25,326 nt of DNA, from contig URKA01000040.1 in assembly GCA_900548345.1 (NCBI GenBank), positions 1 to 25,326 on the forward strand, read 5' to 3'. Below the pieces are notes generated by a model. The model was given only the letters and a program-made list of their open reading frames with translations. It made no database searches and had not been told where the DNA came from. The stretch is from an uncultured Paraprevotella sp. (GTDB lineage Bacteria > Bacteroidota > Bacteroidia > Bacteroidales > Bacteroidaceae). Shown one piece after another: positions 8,524 through 16,879 of this stretch (the first letter of the stretch is position 1; each line of letters opens with the position of its first letter). The translations under genes and the position numbers were made by a program.

Positions 8524-10266
8524 ATGTTTGATTTTATGCAACGCAGGCACGTTCCCGTGTTAATCCATCCGCTACAATGGAGCTTTTATGCATTAGTCTT
8601 GTTGTTGCCCGAATTCTGGCTGTCTCTGTCGCATCCGTGGTGGAGGTTACCTGTGGGTATCGCTGTCAATGCGGTTGATTACATGGTTTTGTCGTGGTGT
8701 GTTTGTACGCTTTTTGCTGTTTTCGGACGGTTAAGGCATTGGATAGAGACTTTTTTGCATATTGCCATGCACATGCTCGTTGTGCTCTTTTCTGTCGGCA
8801 ACCTGTTGCTGCTGATGCTGTTCCACCGTCATTGGGATGCTTTTACCTTGCAACTCGTCAGGGAAACCAACCGCCGTGAAGCAGTGGAATTTATCAAAGT
8901 CTATTTATGCGATTTCCGGTCGGTCCTTATGGGGATTGCGGTTTTGCTTGTCGTCGTGTGCTATGTGTGGCTGGTGCGACGGACAAAAGCTGTGAGGTGT
9001 TTGCCGCAGAAACCTTTGTTGAAGTGGACGATGCTTGCTTGTGTGGCGGCTGTGCTGTCACAGGCCTGCTTCTTTACGGGTGATGCGGAAGAAAATTACA
9101 GGCGTGCAGCAGGTCTTCCTGTCAAATGCAATGCGTTGTTTGTTTTGCACCAGTCTGTGTTGCAGATGAAAGGATTCGAGGATGAGAACAATCTTTGTGC
9201 GCAGACTCTGCGGCAATATGAAGAGAAAGATAGTTGCGAATCCGACCTGCAATATCTGGTGTTGGTCATCGGAGAATCCTTCAACCGCCATCATTCAAGC
9301 CTTTACGGATATGCTTTGCCTACCAATCCTTTGCTCGGAAAGTTGCGGGACGAGGGTAGCTTGTTTGTATTCGATGATGTCATAGCCCCAATCAACAATA
9401 CGACGCTATGTTTCAAACAATTCTTGTCGATGGCTTCGGTGACGGATACGTTGGCGTGGAATGAGGCACCGCTTTTTCCTGCCATAATGAAACGTGTGGG
9501 GTGGAATGTGGTGTATTACAGCAACCAGTTTTCGGATGGAGAGGAACTGAAGGAATGGAATGCTTCGATGGGGTTTGTCAATCATCCCCGTATCGCTCCT
9601 TATCTTTTTCATCACAGAAACCACCGTACGTATACTTACGACATGGAACTTGTGGACGATTATATCCGTCACCGGGACGAACTGGAAGCGGATAACCGAA
9701 ATCTGATCATTTTTCATTTGTTGGGCCAGCATGTGAGTTTCAACCGGCGTTATCCCGAAGACGAGGGATGTTTTACGGGGGATGATATAAATCGTCCGGA
9801 CTTGTCGGATTCCCAGCGTGAGGTAATTGCCGGGTATGACAATGCCACGCTTTACAACGACAAGGTGGTGGACCGTATAGTCCGGATGTTTGAACATGGA
9901 AACACGGTCGTGATATATTTTCCCGACCATGGAGAAGAGGTATATGACTACCGCAATCAGGTGGGGCGTTCCGACCTTGCGGCGGATTCTGCACCGGAGA
10001 CCTTGCGCAACCAGCTCGATATACCTTTTATGATTTACTTGTCCCCGCAATATGCGCGGCAACATCCGGACCTGCCCGGTCGGATAGGTCCGGCTTGCCG
10101 GAAACCGTTTATGACGGATGATGTTTCTCACCTGATGCTTGACATGGCAGGCATCAGGTCAAGATGGCTGGATGTGGAGAAAAGTCCGCTTTCGCCTTCC
10201 TATCCGACAGAAAGACACCGGCATCTGATGCTCACCGGTCTCGATTACGATAGCCTCATGCAATGA
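8524..10266 (+). CDS. Inner-membrane phosphoethanolamine transferase-like protein (sulfatase fold)
   Basis: The 580-residue protein has about five hydrophobic membrane segments in residues ~15-180, then a periplasmic alkaline phosphatase/sulfatase-fold domain from ~240. Motifs of the EptA/CptA family are visible: V-I-G-E-S-F-N-R-H-H (E251, metal ligand), N-N-T-T (T293 or T294, candidate phospho-threonine nucleophile), FHLLGQHVSF, and F-P-D-H-G-E-E (D468, H469, metal ligands). Family members move phosphoethanolamine from phosphatidylethanolamine to lipid A or core sugars, altering surface charge and resistance to cationic peptides. The start is preceded by AAGG 4 bases upstream. It converges on the carbonic anhydrase gene with 108 bases between and no clear hairpin there. 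The exact acceptor (lipid A, core or other glycan) is not visible. Confidence 0.85.
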   Translation: MFDFMQRRHVPVLIHPLQWSFYALVLLLPEFWLSLSHPWWRLPVGIAVNAVDYMVLSWCVCTLFAVFGRLRHWIETFLHIAMHMLVVLFSVGNLLLLMLFHRHWDAFTLQLVRETNRREAVEFIKVYLCDFRSVLMGIAVLLVVVCYVWLVRRTKAVRCLPQKPLLKWTMLACVAAVLSQACFFTGDAEENYRRAAGLPVKCNALFVLHQSVLQMKGFEDENNLCAQTLRQYEEKDSCESDLQYLVLVIGESFNRHHSSLYGYALPTNPLLGKLRDEGSLFVFDDVIAPINNTTLCFKQFLSMASVTDTLAWNEAPLFPAIMKRVGWNVVYYSNQFSDGEELKEWNASMGFVNHPRIAPYLFHHRNHRTYTYDMELVDDYIRHRDELEADNRNLIIFHLLGQHVSFNRRYPEDEGCFTGDDINRPDLSDSQREVIAGYDNATLYNDKVVDRIVRMFEHGNTVVIYFPDHGEEVYDYRNQVGRSDLAADSAPETLRNQLDIPFMIYLSPQYARQHPDLPGRIGPACRKPFMTDDVSHLMLDMAGIRSRWLDVEKSPLSPSYPTERHRHLMLTGLDYDSLMQ

Positions 10267-10374
10267 TAGCCTGTTGTTTTCCGGTTGGTTTCAGGGGGCA
10301 TTTCATTATCGGACAGCCATATTCTTCATCCAGACCTGCGTTTCATCCGTCCGTTCAATCCTGCACTCCGTCTG

Positions 10375-10917
10375 TCAGTCTATGCCCGACAGTTCACCAG
10401 TTTCGGAATCAATGATGAATCCTCTTACCGTGACGTCTTTGGGTACAAGCGGATGCGTCTTGATGGTCTCTACGGTCCTGCGTACAGACTCAGGAGTGTC
10501 CTTGAAACCTTCTAACCATTGGTTGAGGTCTATGCCGCATTTGCGTATGGTGTCCAGCGTCTCGTCGGTCACACCGCGTGCAATCATCTCGTGATGGAAA
10601 TGGCTGTAGCTCATGTGGCATGCGCCGCAGTGTGAATGAGCCACTACCATAATCTCTTGTACGCCCAGTTCGTAGATGGCCACAATCAGGCTTCGCATGG
10701 CGGAGTCGAATGCAGAAATCACCAGTCCGCCGGCATTCTTTATAATTTTGGCATCGCCATTCTTCAGTCCGAGTGCGGCGGGCAGCAGTTCGGTCAGTCT
10801 GGTGTCCATACACGAAAGCACTGCAAGTTTCTTGTCAGGGTATTTGTCTGTCAGATACTTTTTGTAGCCCTTTTCGGCCACGAAAGTCTTGTTGTAAGCG
10901 ATAATCTGTTCTATCAT
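10375..10917 (-). CDS. Beta-class carbonic anhydrase
   Basis: This cytoplasmic 180-residue protein shows the beta-carbonic anhydrase zinc site: C36-M-D38-T-R40 near the N-terminus and H94-S-H-C97-G further on. The expected ligands are C36, H94 and C97, with the D38/R40 dyad in place. The short length and CMDTRL motif place it with the compact (Cab-type) clade. It interconverts CO2 and bicarbonate, which suits a capnophilic gut anaerobe that fixes CO2 into oxaloacetate. It is 67 bases downstream of the HU-like gene on the same strand and may be read from it. No ribosome site is seen. Confidence 0.93.
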   Translation of the reverse strand: MIEQIIAYNKTFVAEKGYKKYLTDKYPDKKLAVLSCMDTRLTELLPAALGLKNGDAKIIKNAGGLVISAFDSAMRSLIVAIYELGVQEIMVVAHSHCGACHMSYSHFHHEMIARGVTDETLDTIRKCGIDLNQWLEGFKDTPESVRRTVETIKTHPLVPKDVTVRGFIIDSETGELSGID

Positions 10918-10984
10918 AAATCAATGTTTGTTAATGGCTTGTTCTTGTGGGTTTTCTATAACGTCTTGTCTGCCTGCCACCGCC

Positions 10985-11614
10985 TTATACGCTCTTGACG
11001 TATATGCGGTGTGAGGCCTGTCCGGAGGAGCTGATGCCGGAAGCCTTGTCGGCCGAGAATTCGCGCAGTTCGTTTGTGGCCGTGCTGCGTTTTTTGCCGG
11101 TCAGTTTCATGTAGTCGTTTACGGTGAGGTAGGGGTGTGAGGCAAGATGTTCAAGTGCAAGCGCGAGGCATTCCTCCTTGGTGAGGTCGGACTTTGTGAG
11201 CAGTCCGGTGGCCGAACCGCGCTTCAGTTCGCACAGGGCATCGGTAGTCTGGATGAGTTTGCTGTCCACGCGCAGGTTGATGCCTGTCACGGCGATGCTT
11301 TGCGCATTGCGGCGTGGCGCGTCCTTGTCGGTTGTCTCCCGTTCGGCCCCCTCTTTTAATCCCAATTTGGCAGAGAAGGTGCCGATGCCTTCAATCTTCA
11401 CTGATTTGCCGTCGGCCAGTGAACGGGCGATTTCCTTGCCGATGGCTTCGATGGCACCTTTCAGGTCGCTGGGTGTCAGCGTGCAGCCGGCCGTAATCTT
11501 TTCGACCAGTTCGTCGGTGCTGACCTGGTGCTGTATCTTCATCTTCGGATAGATGATTTGTTCGCCCTTTTTGCGCACATCGGGCATTTCGCGCATTTCA
11601 TAGGTTGCTGGCAT
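10985..11614 (-). CDS. HU-HIG family DNA-binding protein with C-terminal helix-turn-helix-like region
   Basis: The 209-residue protein has an HU/IHF-type core at ~25-130: VSTDELVEKI, then LKGAIEAIGKEIARSLADG, then VKIEGIGTFSAKLG, followed by the extended arm region of the Bacteroidetes HU-HIG group (NAQSIAVTGINLRVD). Residues ~140-209 form a separate helical region (LTVNDYMKLTGKKRSTATNE), which looks like a DNA-binding helix-turn-helix. It is about twice the length of classical HU. Family members bind and bend DNA, but a specific target is unknown. Its promoter region carries a phased A/T-tract repeat, which invites autoregulation. The chosen ATG gives an N-terminal extension typical of the group. 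Confidence 0.85.
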   Translation of the reverse strand: MPATYEMREMPDVRKKGEQIIYPKMKIQHQVSTDELVEKITAGCTLTPSDLKGAIEAIGKEIARSLADGKSVKIEGIGTFSAKLGLKEGAERETTDKDAPRRNAQSIAVTGINLRVDSKLIQTTDALCELKRGSATGLLTKSDLTKEECLALALEHLASHPYLTVNDYMKLTGKKRSTATNELREFSADKASGISSSGQASHRIYVKSV

Positions 11615-11711
11615 AATGGTATGAATTTATGGTGTGAAACAATATGTTTTTCGCGGTTCTCTGTCCGGAGAATGATTCCCGTCCTTCTATGGATTTTCCG
11701 TCACGGCGTTC

Positions 11712-11741
11712 CAAAGTAAGAATAAAAGTTTCATTTACAAA
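11712..11741 (-). promoter_or_regulatory. Candidate promoter of the HU-like gene
   Basis: On the minus strand TTACTTTG (11719 to 11712) is one mismatch from TAnnTTTG, and a TTTG (11741 to 11738) lies 18 bases upstream, close to the usual -33 spacing. The implied leader is about 95 bases. The -33 half falls inside the 21-bp tandem repeat. Confidence 0.4.
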
Positions 11742-11803
11742 AATAATGATTTTATTTTCAAAAACAAAACTTTCATTTTTAAAAACAAAAGTTTTATTTA
11801 TAG
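11729..11803. repeat. 21-bp tandem repeat with phased T- and A-tracts (about 3.5 copies)
   Basis: Units at 11729-11749, 11750-11770, 11771-11791 and a partial one from 11792 share the pattern TTTYATTTWYAAAAAYAA. A partial unit-like stretch precedes at 11718-11728. Each unit has one T-tract and one A-tract about half a unit apart, so tracts recur near the helical period of ~10.5 bp, a pattern known to bend DNA. The block lies in the 379-base non-coding gap between the HU-like gene and the mutarotase gene. Confidence 0.75.
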
Positions 11804-11900
11804 AATGGCCGATGTGGAAACGGACTTCATTACCGGGTGGTCGGGTACGTGTGTCTTGTGACTGACACGAAAATACATCTGAATGAGGTTCCGAAACGTC

Positions 11901-11934
11901 AAATAGACGGTAATGTTTTATATAATGTCTATTT
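11901..11934. promoter_or_regulatory. Inverted repeat AAATAGAC-N18-GTCTATTT, possible operator of the sugar operon
   Basis: The two 8-base arms are exact complements, with their starts 26 bases apart. The centre is about 60 bases before the inferred transcription start of the mutarotase gene, a place typical of an activator site. A degenerate third half-site (GTCCTATT, 11936-11943) follows in direct orientation. The binding protein is not encoded in this window. Confidence 0.4.
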
Positions 11935-11962
11935 TGTCCTATTCTTGAATGTGGTCAGGCCT

Positions 11963-11970
11963 TATCTTTG
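11963..11970 (+). promoter_or_regulatory. -7 box of the L-galactose operon promoter
   Basis: TATCTTTG is an exact match to the Bacteroidales TAnnTTTG -7 consensus, 23 bases before the mutarotase ATG. The expected -33 position holds only TTCTTG-like sequence, fitting a promoter that needs an activator. Confidence 0.6.
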
Positions 11971-11993
11971 CATAAAATCTAACAAGACGAATT

Positions 11994-12377
11994 ATGGAAG
12001 AAAAAGGTTATAGAGTAAAGCAATATGACGGACCGGTAAAACGTTATTGCCGGACGCTTAGTCTGAAGGATAATCCTGAGTTGATTTCCGCGTACAGGAA
12101 GGCGCACAGCAAGGAAGAATCATGGCCCGAAATACTTGAAGGGATACGTGCCGTCGGCATATTGGAAATGGAAATATACATCTTGGGCAACAAGCTGTTC
12201 ATGATAGTGGAGACTCCTCTGGACTTTGACTGGGACGAAGCCATGACGAAACTGGCCGCATTGCCACGGCAAGCCGAATGGGAGGAGTATGTGGCGAGTT
12301 TCCAGCAATGTGCAAAAGAGGCGACATCGGACGAAAAATGGCAGATGATGGAACGGATGTTCCATTTGTATGAATGA
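11994..12377 (+). CDS. RhaM-type (DUF718) aldose mutarotase
   Basis: The 127-residue protein has the small ferredoxin-like fold pattern of the L-rhamnose mutarotase family: Y-C-R-T-L-S-L at 18-24, Y34-R-x-x-H38, W44-P-E-I, then L-E-M-E-I-Y and L-F-M-I-V-E strands. H38 and W44 are at places where the family keeps its anomer-binding residues. It is the first gene of a six-gene unit, 34 bases before the aldo/keto reductase. By context it would interconvert anomers of an L-sugar, most likely L-galactose (or L-fucose, which differs only at C6), to feed the dehydrogenase, which acts on the pyranose. Family assignment is firm; the substrate is inferred from the operon. Confidence 0.8.
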   Translation: MEEKGYRVKQYDGPVKRYCRTLSLKDNPELISAYRKAHSKEESWPEILEGIRAVGILEMEIYILGNKLFMIVETPLDFDWDEAMTKLAALPRQAEWEEYVASFQQCAKEATSDEKWQMMERMFHLYE

Positions 12378-12411
12378 TAGAAAATGAATTAACCTGTAAA
12401 TTATAGTTATA

Positions 12412-13344
12412 ATGGAATACCGTGATTTAGGAAAAACAGGACTGAGAGTGCCGGTGTTGGGGTTTGGGGCATCTTCATTGGGAGGCGTCTTCCATTCAAT
12501 AAAGGAAAGCGATGCGCTTAAGGCTGTGTTTACCGCCGTGGAAAACGGACTGAATTTCATTGATGTGTCGCCATATTACGGACATTACAAGGCTGAGACT
12601 GTCTTGGGAAAGGCTTTGAAGGAACTGCCCAGGGATGCGTTTGTCTTGTCTACAAAGGTAGGCCGCTATGGAGAAAACGGAGTGAACACTTGGGATTACT
12701 CGGCCAAGAGGGCGCAAGAAAGTGTGTATGAAAGTATGGAACGGCTGCACGTGGACTATATAGATTTAATCAATGTGCACGACATTGAGTTTGCCGATTT
12801 GCAGCAGGTGGTGGATGAAACCTTGCCGGCTTTGGTCGAACTCAAGGAGAAAGGCGTGGTGGGCCATGTCGGTATCACCGATTTGCAGCTGGAAAACCTG
12901 AAATGGGTGATAGAGAAGTCCCGGCCGGGTGTGGTTGAATCTGTCCTGAACTTCTGCCATTACTCACTGAACGACGACAAGCTGGCCGATTTCCTTGATT
13001 TCTTTGAAGAGCGTGGAATAGGTGTTATCAATGCCTCACCCTTTTCGATGGGACTTCTTACGCAGCGAGGCATTCCCGAATGGCATCCGGCGCCCAAACC
13101 GCTGGTGGAGGCATGCAAGAAAGCCGTGGAGTACTGTGCGGAGCAGGGATACCCCATTGAGAAACTGGCCATACAGTATTCCGTGAGCAACCCCAGAATA
13201 CCCACCACACTGTTCAGTTCGGCCAATCCCGACTCTGTCCTGAAAAACATCAGGTATGTAGAAGAACCGATAGACTGGGAACTGGTGGGTAAGGTGAAAG
13301 AGATTATCGGCGACCAGCAACGGGTAAGCTGGGCCAACTCCTAA
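12412..13344 (+). CDS. Aldo/keto reductase, probable L-galactose 1-dehydrogenase
   Basis: This is a 310-residue (beta/alpha)8 NAD(P)-dependent oxidoreductase. The catalytic tetrad is complete: D51, Y56 (in D-V-S-P-Y-Y-G), K82 (S-T-K-V-G) and H123 (N-V-H-D). The cofactor loop near the C-terminus (L-F-S-S-A-N-P-D) fits the L-galactose/L-fucose dehydrogenase branch related to the plant enzyme. Next to a lactonase, it should oxidise C1 of L-galactose to the 1,5-lactone, as the equivalent enzyme of Bacteroides vulgatus does. L-fucose is the main alternative substrate, but the downstream tagaturonate and altronate enzymes favour L-galactose. It is followed after 11 bases by the lactonase. Confidence 0.8.
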   Translation: MEYRDLGKTGLRVPVLGFGASSLGGVFHSIKESDALKAVFTAVENGLNFIDVSPYYGHYKAETVLGKALKELPRDAFVLSTKVGRYGENGVNTWDYSAKRAQESVYESMERLHVDYIDLINVHDIEFADLQQVVDETLPALVELKEKGVVGHVGITDLQLENLKWVIEKSRPGVVESVLNFCHYSLNDDKLADFLDFFEERGIGVINASPFSMGLLTQRGIPEWHPAPKPLVEACKKAVEYCAEQGYPIEKLAIQYSVSNPRIPTTLFSSANPDSVLKNIRYVEEPIDWELVGKVKEIIGDQQRVSWANS

Positions 13345-13355
13345 TCATTATAGCT

Positions 13356-14279
13356 ATGGGAATGACCATTATCGATGCACATTCACATCTGTGGCTGTAT
13401 CAAGACGCGGAAGTCGACGGACAGCAGATACGGACCATGGAAAACGGACAGTCATGGTTTATGGGAGAGGTGCGCCAGATGCTCCCCCCGTTTATGATTG
13501 ACGGCCGTAACAGCGCGGAAGTCTTTCTTGCCAACATGAACTATGCCCAGGTAGGGGCCGCCGTGGTGACTCAGGAATATATCGACGGGATACAGAACGA
13601 TTACCTTCTGGAGGTCATGGGGAAATATCCTGACCGTTTCTTTGTCTGCGGCATGTGCGAGTTCCGGAAAGACGGCTTTTATGCCCAGGCGGAAGAACTG
13701 ATAGGCAAAGGGTTCAAGGGCATCAAGATTCCGGCACAAAGGCTTATCATGAAAGACAAGAGGGTGTTTCTCAATTCGGATGAGATGATGAGGATGTTCC
13801 GTCTGATGGAAAGCCGCAATGTCATCCTTTCGATAGACCTTGCCGACGGAGACACGCAGGTGGGCGAACTTGAGGACATCATAACCGAATGCCCCGACCT
13901 GAAAATCGCCGTCGGACACTTCGGCATGGTGACGACAAAAGGCTGGCAGAGCCAGATAAGACTGGCAAGGCATAAAAACGTGATGATTGAGTCGGGAGGA
14001 ATCACCTGGCTTTTCAATGCTGAGTTCTATCCGTTCAAGGGTGCGGTAAGGGCCATAAAGGAAGCGGCAGACATGGTGGGTATGGACAAACTTATGTGGG
14101 GCTCCGATTATCCGAGAACCATCACGGCCATCACTTACCGCATGTCGTACGATTTCGTCTTGAAGTCCGGCGAACTGACCGACAGTGAGAAAGAAGCATT
14201 CTTAGGCAGGAATGCCGAGGCCTTCTACGGGTTTAGGAATCTGCCGGAACTTCCTTACATCAAAAACATGTCGGAATGA
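13356..14279 (+). CDS. Amidohydrolase-family sugar lactonase, probable L-galactonolactonase
   Basis: The 307-residue protein belongs to the amidohydrolase superfamily (COG2159/COG3618-like TIM barrel). The metal-binding motif H9-S-H11 follows strand 1, G-I-K-I-P lies mid-protein, and H188 (V-G-H-F-G) and D251 (W-G-S-D-Y-P) are the later metal/catalytic residues. In this setting it would open L-galactono-1,5-lactone (and more slowly the 1,4-lactone) to L-galactonate. A second ATG lies two codons inside, so the start could be 6 bases later; no ribosome site decides it. A 69-base gap follows before the dehydrogenase, with no clear promoter or terminator in it. Confidence 0.78.
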   Translation: MGMTIIDAHSHLWLYQDAEVDGQQIRTMENGQSWFMGEVRQMLPPFMIDGRNSAEVFLANMNYAQVGAAVVTQEYIDGIQNDYLLEVMGKYPDRFFVCGMCEFRKDGFYAQAEELIGKGFKGIKIPAQRLIMKDKRVFLNSDEMMRMFRLMESRNVILSIDLADGDTQVGELEDIITECPDLKIAVGHFGMVTTKGWQSQIRLARHKNVMIESGGITWLFNAEFYPFKGAVRAIKEAADMVGMDKLMWGSDYPRTITAITYRMSYDFVLKSGELTDSEKEAFLGRNAEAFYGFRNLPELPYIKNMSE

Positions 14280-14348
14280 GAACCGCATGTGGCCGGTGTG
14301 GAAAGTTTATACAGTAAAAGTGATTGTTAACACAAAACTTATATATCA

Positions 14349-15365
14349 ATGAAAGCATTACAGATAGTCAATACCGGTGAGGTTAAATTGACAAATGTGG
14401 AAAAACCTGTTCCGGGAGCGGGAGAGATATTACTCCGTATAAAATACGTGGGCTTCTGCGGCTCGGATCTCAATACTTATTTAGGCCGGAATCCCATGGT
14501 GAAGATGCCGGTAATACCCGGACATGAGGTGGGAGCCGTGATTGAAGAGACCGGCAAAGACGTTCCTGCCGGATTTTGCAAAGGAATGAATGTGACCGTA
14601 AATCCGTACACCAACTGCGGAAAATGTTCTTCTTGCAGGAACGGACGCGTCAACGCGTGCGAACATAACGAGACCTTAGGCGTACAACGCAACGGTTCCA
14701 TGCAGGAATATCTCGTGTTGCCTTGGACAAAGGTCATCCCGGCACAAGGGCTTAACCCTCAGGAATGTGCGCTGATAGAACCGATGAGCGTGGGATTCCA
14801 TGCCGTGTCGAGGGGACAGGTCACAGACATAGATACGGTAGTGGTCATAGGATGCGGAATGATAGGACTGGGTGCCATCGTAAGGGCAAGCCTGCGGGGC
14901 GCAACTGTGATTGCAGTGGATTTGGACAATGAAAAACTTGAAATCGCAAAGAGCCTCGGTGCAAAACATGCCATCAACTCGAAAGACGAGGATGTGGCCC
15001 GGCGTGTCGGGGAACTGACCGACGGATACATGGCCGATGTGGTGGTTGAGGCTGTAGGAAGTCCTGTAACATACGTCACGGCCATCGACATTGTCTCCTT
15101 TACGGGACGCGTGGTCTGCATCGGTTATGCAAAAAGCGAGGTCGCATTCCAGACGAAATACTTTGTGCAGAAAGAGCTTGACATCCGTGGTTCAAGAAAT
15201 GCCATGCCTGAAGATTTCAGGGCTGTAATCCAGTATCTGCAGAATGGCGGATGCCCGAAAGAAAAGCTGATTTCAGCCATTGTCAGACCTGAAGATGCGG
15301 GCGATGCCCTGAAGGCGTGGTCGGAAAATCCGGGCAAGGTCTTCAGGATATTGGTTGAGTTTTAA
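14349..15365 (+). CDS. Zinc alcohol dehydrogenase, probable L-galactonate 5-dehydrogenase
   Basis: The 338-residue medium-chain dehydrogenase has the catalytic zinc ligands C37, H59-E60 and E144. It has the structural zinc cluster C90-x2-C93-x2-C96-x7-C104 and a Rossmann nucleotide site G168-C-G-M-I-G173-L-G. The family includes YjjN/LgoD and RspB, which oxidise L-galactonate or L-gulonate at C5. In this operon it would convert L-galactonate to D-tagaturonate with NAD+, as known for the Bacteroides vulgatus enzyme. Its product is exactly the substrate of the next gene, UxaB. L-gulonate to D-fructuronate is the main alternative reaction. Confidence 0.82.
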   Translation: MKALQIVNTGEVKLTNVEKPVPGAGEILLRIKYVGFCGSDLNTYLGRNPMVKMPVIPGHEVGAVIEETGKDVPAGFCKGMNVTVNPYTNCGKCSSCRNGRVNACEHNETLGVQRNGSMQEYLVLPWTKVIPAQGLNPQECALIEPMSVGFHAVSRGQVTDIDTVVVIGCGMIGLGAIVRASLRGATVIAVDLDNEKLEIAKSLGAKHAINSKDEDVARRVGELTDGYMADVVVEAVGSPVTYVTAIDIVSFTGRVVCIGYAKSEVAFQTKYFVQKELDIRGSRNAMPEDFRAVIQYLQNGGCPKEKLISAIVRPEDAGDALKAWSENPGKVFRILVEF

Positions 15366-15418
15366 TATAAGAAACATCATATCGGGATATTGTTCCTATA
15401 TATAATAATAAGTTAATC

Positions 15419-16867
15419 ATGAAACCTCTGAACAGTAAAACTGCGGAAAAGATAATACGTCCCGAACGTATCATACAGTTTGGCGAAGGCAATTTCCTCA
15501 GAGCCTTTGTCGACTGGATTGTTTCAAACATGAATGAGAAGGCCGGTTTCAACAGCAGCGTTGTGGTGGTCCAGCCAATAGAGAAAGGCATGATAGATGC
15601 CTTGAACGAACAAGATGGCCTGTATCATGTCAACCTGCAAGGACTTGAAAAAGGGCAGGCCGTCAATTCATTCAGAATGATAGACGTCATAAGCCGTGCG
15701 CTGAACCCATATCGCGATTTCAAGTCGTTCATCTCCCTTGCGGAGCAGCCGGACATCCGATTCGTTATTTCCAATACGACCGAGGCCGGTATCGCATTCG
15801 ACCCTTCATGCCGTCTTGACGATTCGCCTGCAAGTTCGTATCCGGCAAAACTCACACAGTTGTTGTACCATAGATTCAAGTTCTTTAAGGGGGATACAAG
15901 CAAAGGACTCATCATATTCCCGTGCGAGCTGATTTTCCTGAACGGACATAAACTGAAGGAAACGATTTACCGCTACATCAGCTTATGGAAACTGGAAGAC
16001 GAATTCAAGGCGTGGTTTGAACAGGCGTGCGGAGTATATGCCACGTTGGTCGACCGTATTGTACCGGGTTTCCCGCGCAAGGAGATTGCTGCCATAAAAG
16101 AGCATATAGGCTATGATGACAATTTGGTTGTGCAAGGAGAGGCGTTCCACTTGTGGGTGATAGAAGCGCCGGAGTCAGTAGCCAAGGAGTTCCCGGCCGA
16201 CAAAGCCGGACTGAATGTCAAGTTCGTTCCTTCGGAAGAACCTTACCATGAACGGAAGGTCACATTGCTGAACGGTCCGCACACCGTACTTTCTCCTGTA
16301 GCTTTCCTGTCGGGAATCAACATTGTGAGGGATGCCTGCCGGCATGAGGTTGTCGGCCGATACATACACAGGGTGATGTTCGACGAACTGATGGAAACGC
16401 TGAATCTTCCTAAAGATGAGCTGGAACAGTTTGCGGAAGATGTTCTCGAACGGTTCAACAATCCTTTTGTGGACCATCAGGTAACTTCCATCATGTTAAA
16501 CTCATTCCCCAAATATGCGACCAGAGACCTTCCCGGATTAAAAGTCTATCTGGAAAGAAAAGGGCATCTGCCGGAAGGGCTTGTGTTGGGCCTTGCCGCC
16601 ATCATCGTGTATTATAAAGGCGGAAAAAGAGCCGACGGGACAGAGATTGTTCCGAACGACGCTCCGGAGATAATGGAGATGCTGACCCGCTTATGGAACG
16701 GCGGTTCAATCACAGATTTGACAGAGGAGGTACTGGGAGCTGTCTCGATATGGAATGAGAATCTGAATGAAATCCCCGGACTGACGCAACGTGTGGCCTT
16801 TTACATAAACAGTATCCTTGACAACGGCATGCTGGAAACGGTAAAGAGGCTTCTTGATAACGATTAA
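15419..16867 (+). CDS. uxaB: Tagaturonate reductase (altronate oxidoreductase)
   Basis: The 482-residue protein is a polyol-specific long-chain dehydrogenase. The N-terminal Rossmann domain begins with R-I-I-Q-F-G-E-G-N-F-L-R-A-F, the usual UxaB signature. The family catalytic motif K-x4-N-x2-H is present as K280-V-T-L-L-N285-G-P-H288. Length and N-terminus fit UxaB better than the shorter-motif mannitol or fructuronate (UxuB) relatives. It reduces D-tagaturonate to D-altronate with NADH, which regenerates the NAD+ used by the two upstream dehydrogenases in part. It stands 53 bases after the zinc dehydrogenase and 12 bases before uxaA. Confidence 0.9.
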   Translation: MKPLNSKTAEKIIRPERIIQFGEGNFLRAFVDWIVSNMNEKAGFNSSVVVVQPIEKGMIDALNEQDGLYHVNLQGLEKGQAVNSFRMIDVISRALNPYRDFKSFISLAEQPDIRFVISNTTEAGIAFDPSCRLDDSPASSYPAKLTQLLYHRFKFFKGDTSKGLIIFPCELIFLNGHKLKETIYRYISLWKLEDEFKAWFEQACGVYATLVDRIVPGFPRKEIAAIKEHIGYDDNLVVQGEAFHLWVIEAPESVAKEFPADKAGLNVKFVPSEEPYHERKVTLLNGPHTVLSPVAFLSGINIVRDACRHEVVGRYIHRVMFDELMETLNLPKDELEQFAEDVLERFNNPFVDHQVTSIMLNSFPKYATRDLPGLKVYLERKGHLPEGLVLGLAAIIVYYKGGKRADGTEIVPNDAPEIMEMLTRLWNGGSITDLTEEVLGAVSIWNENLNEIPGLTQRVAFYINSILDNGMLETVKRLLDND

Positions 16868-16879
16868 ACCCATCATGTC

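Noticed and set aside
9406..10131. 241-codon minus-strand frame opposite the phosphoethanolamine transferase gene
   Set aside because: The plus strand carries conserved catalytic motifs through the whole span; the antisense product resembles no family and has no promoter or start signal.
10267..10374. Possible bidirectional terminator between the convergent transferase and carbonic anhydrase genes
   Set aside because: No inverted repeat with a T-rich tail could be found on either strand in these 108 bases.
11729..11803. 21-bp repeats considered as a CRISPR array
   Set aside because: Units are directly adjacent, AT-rich and imperfect, with no unique spacers and no cas genes.
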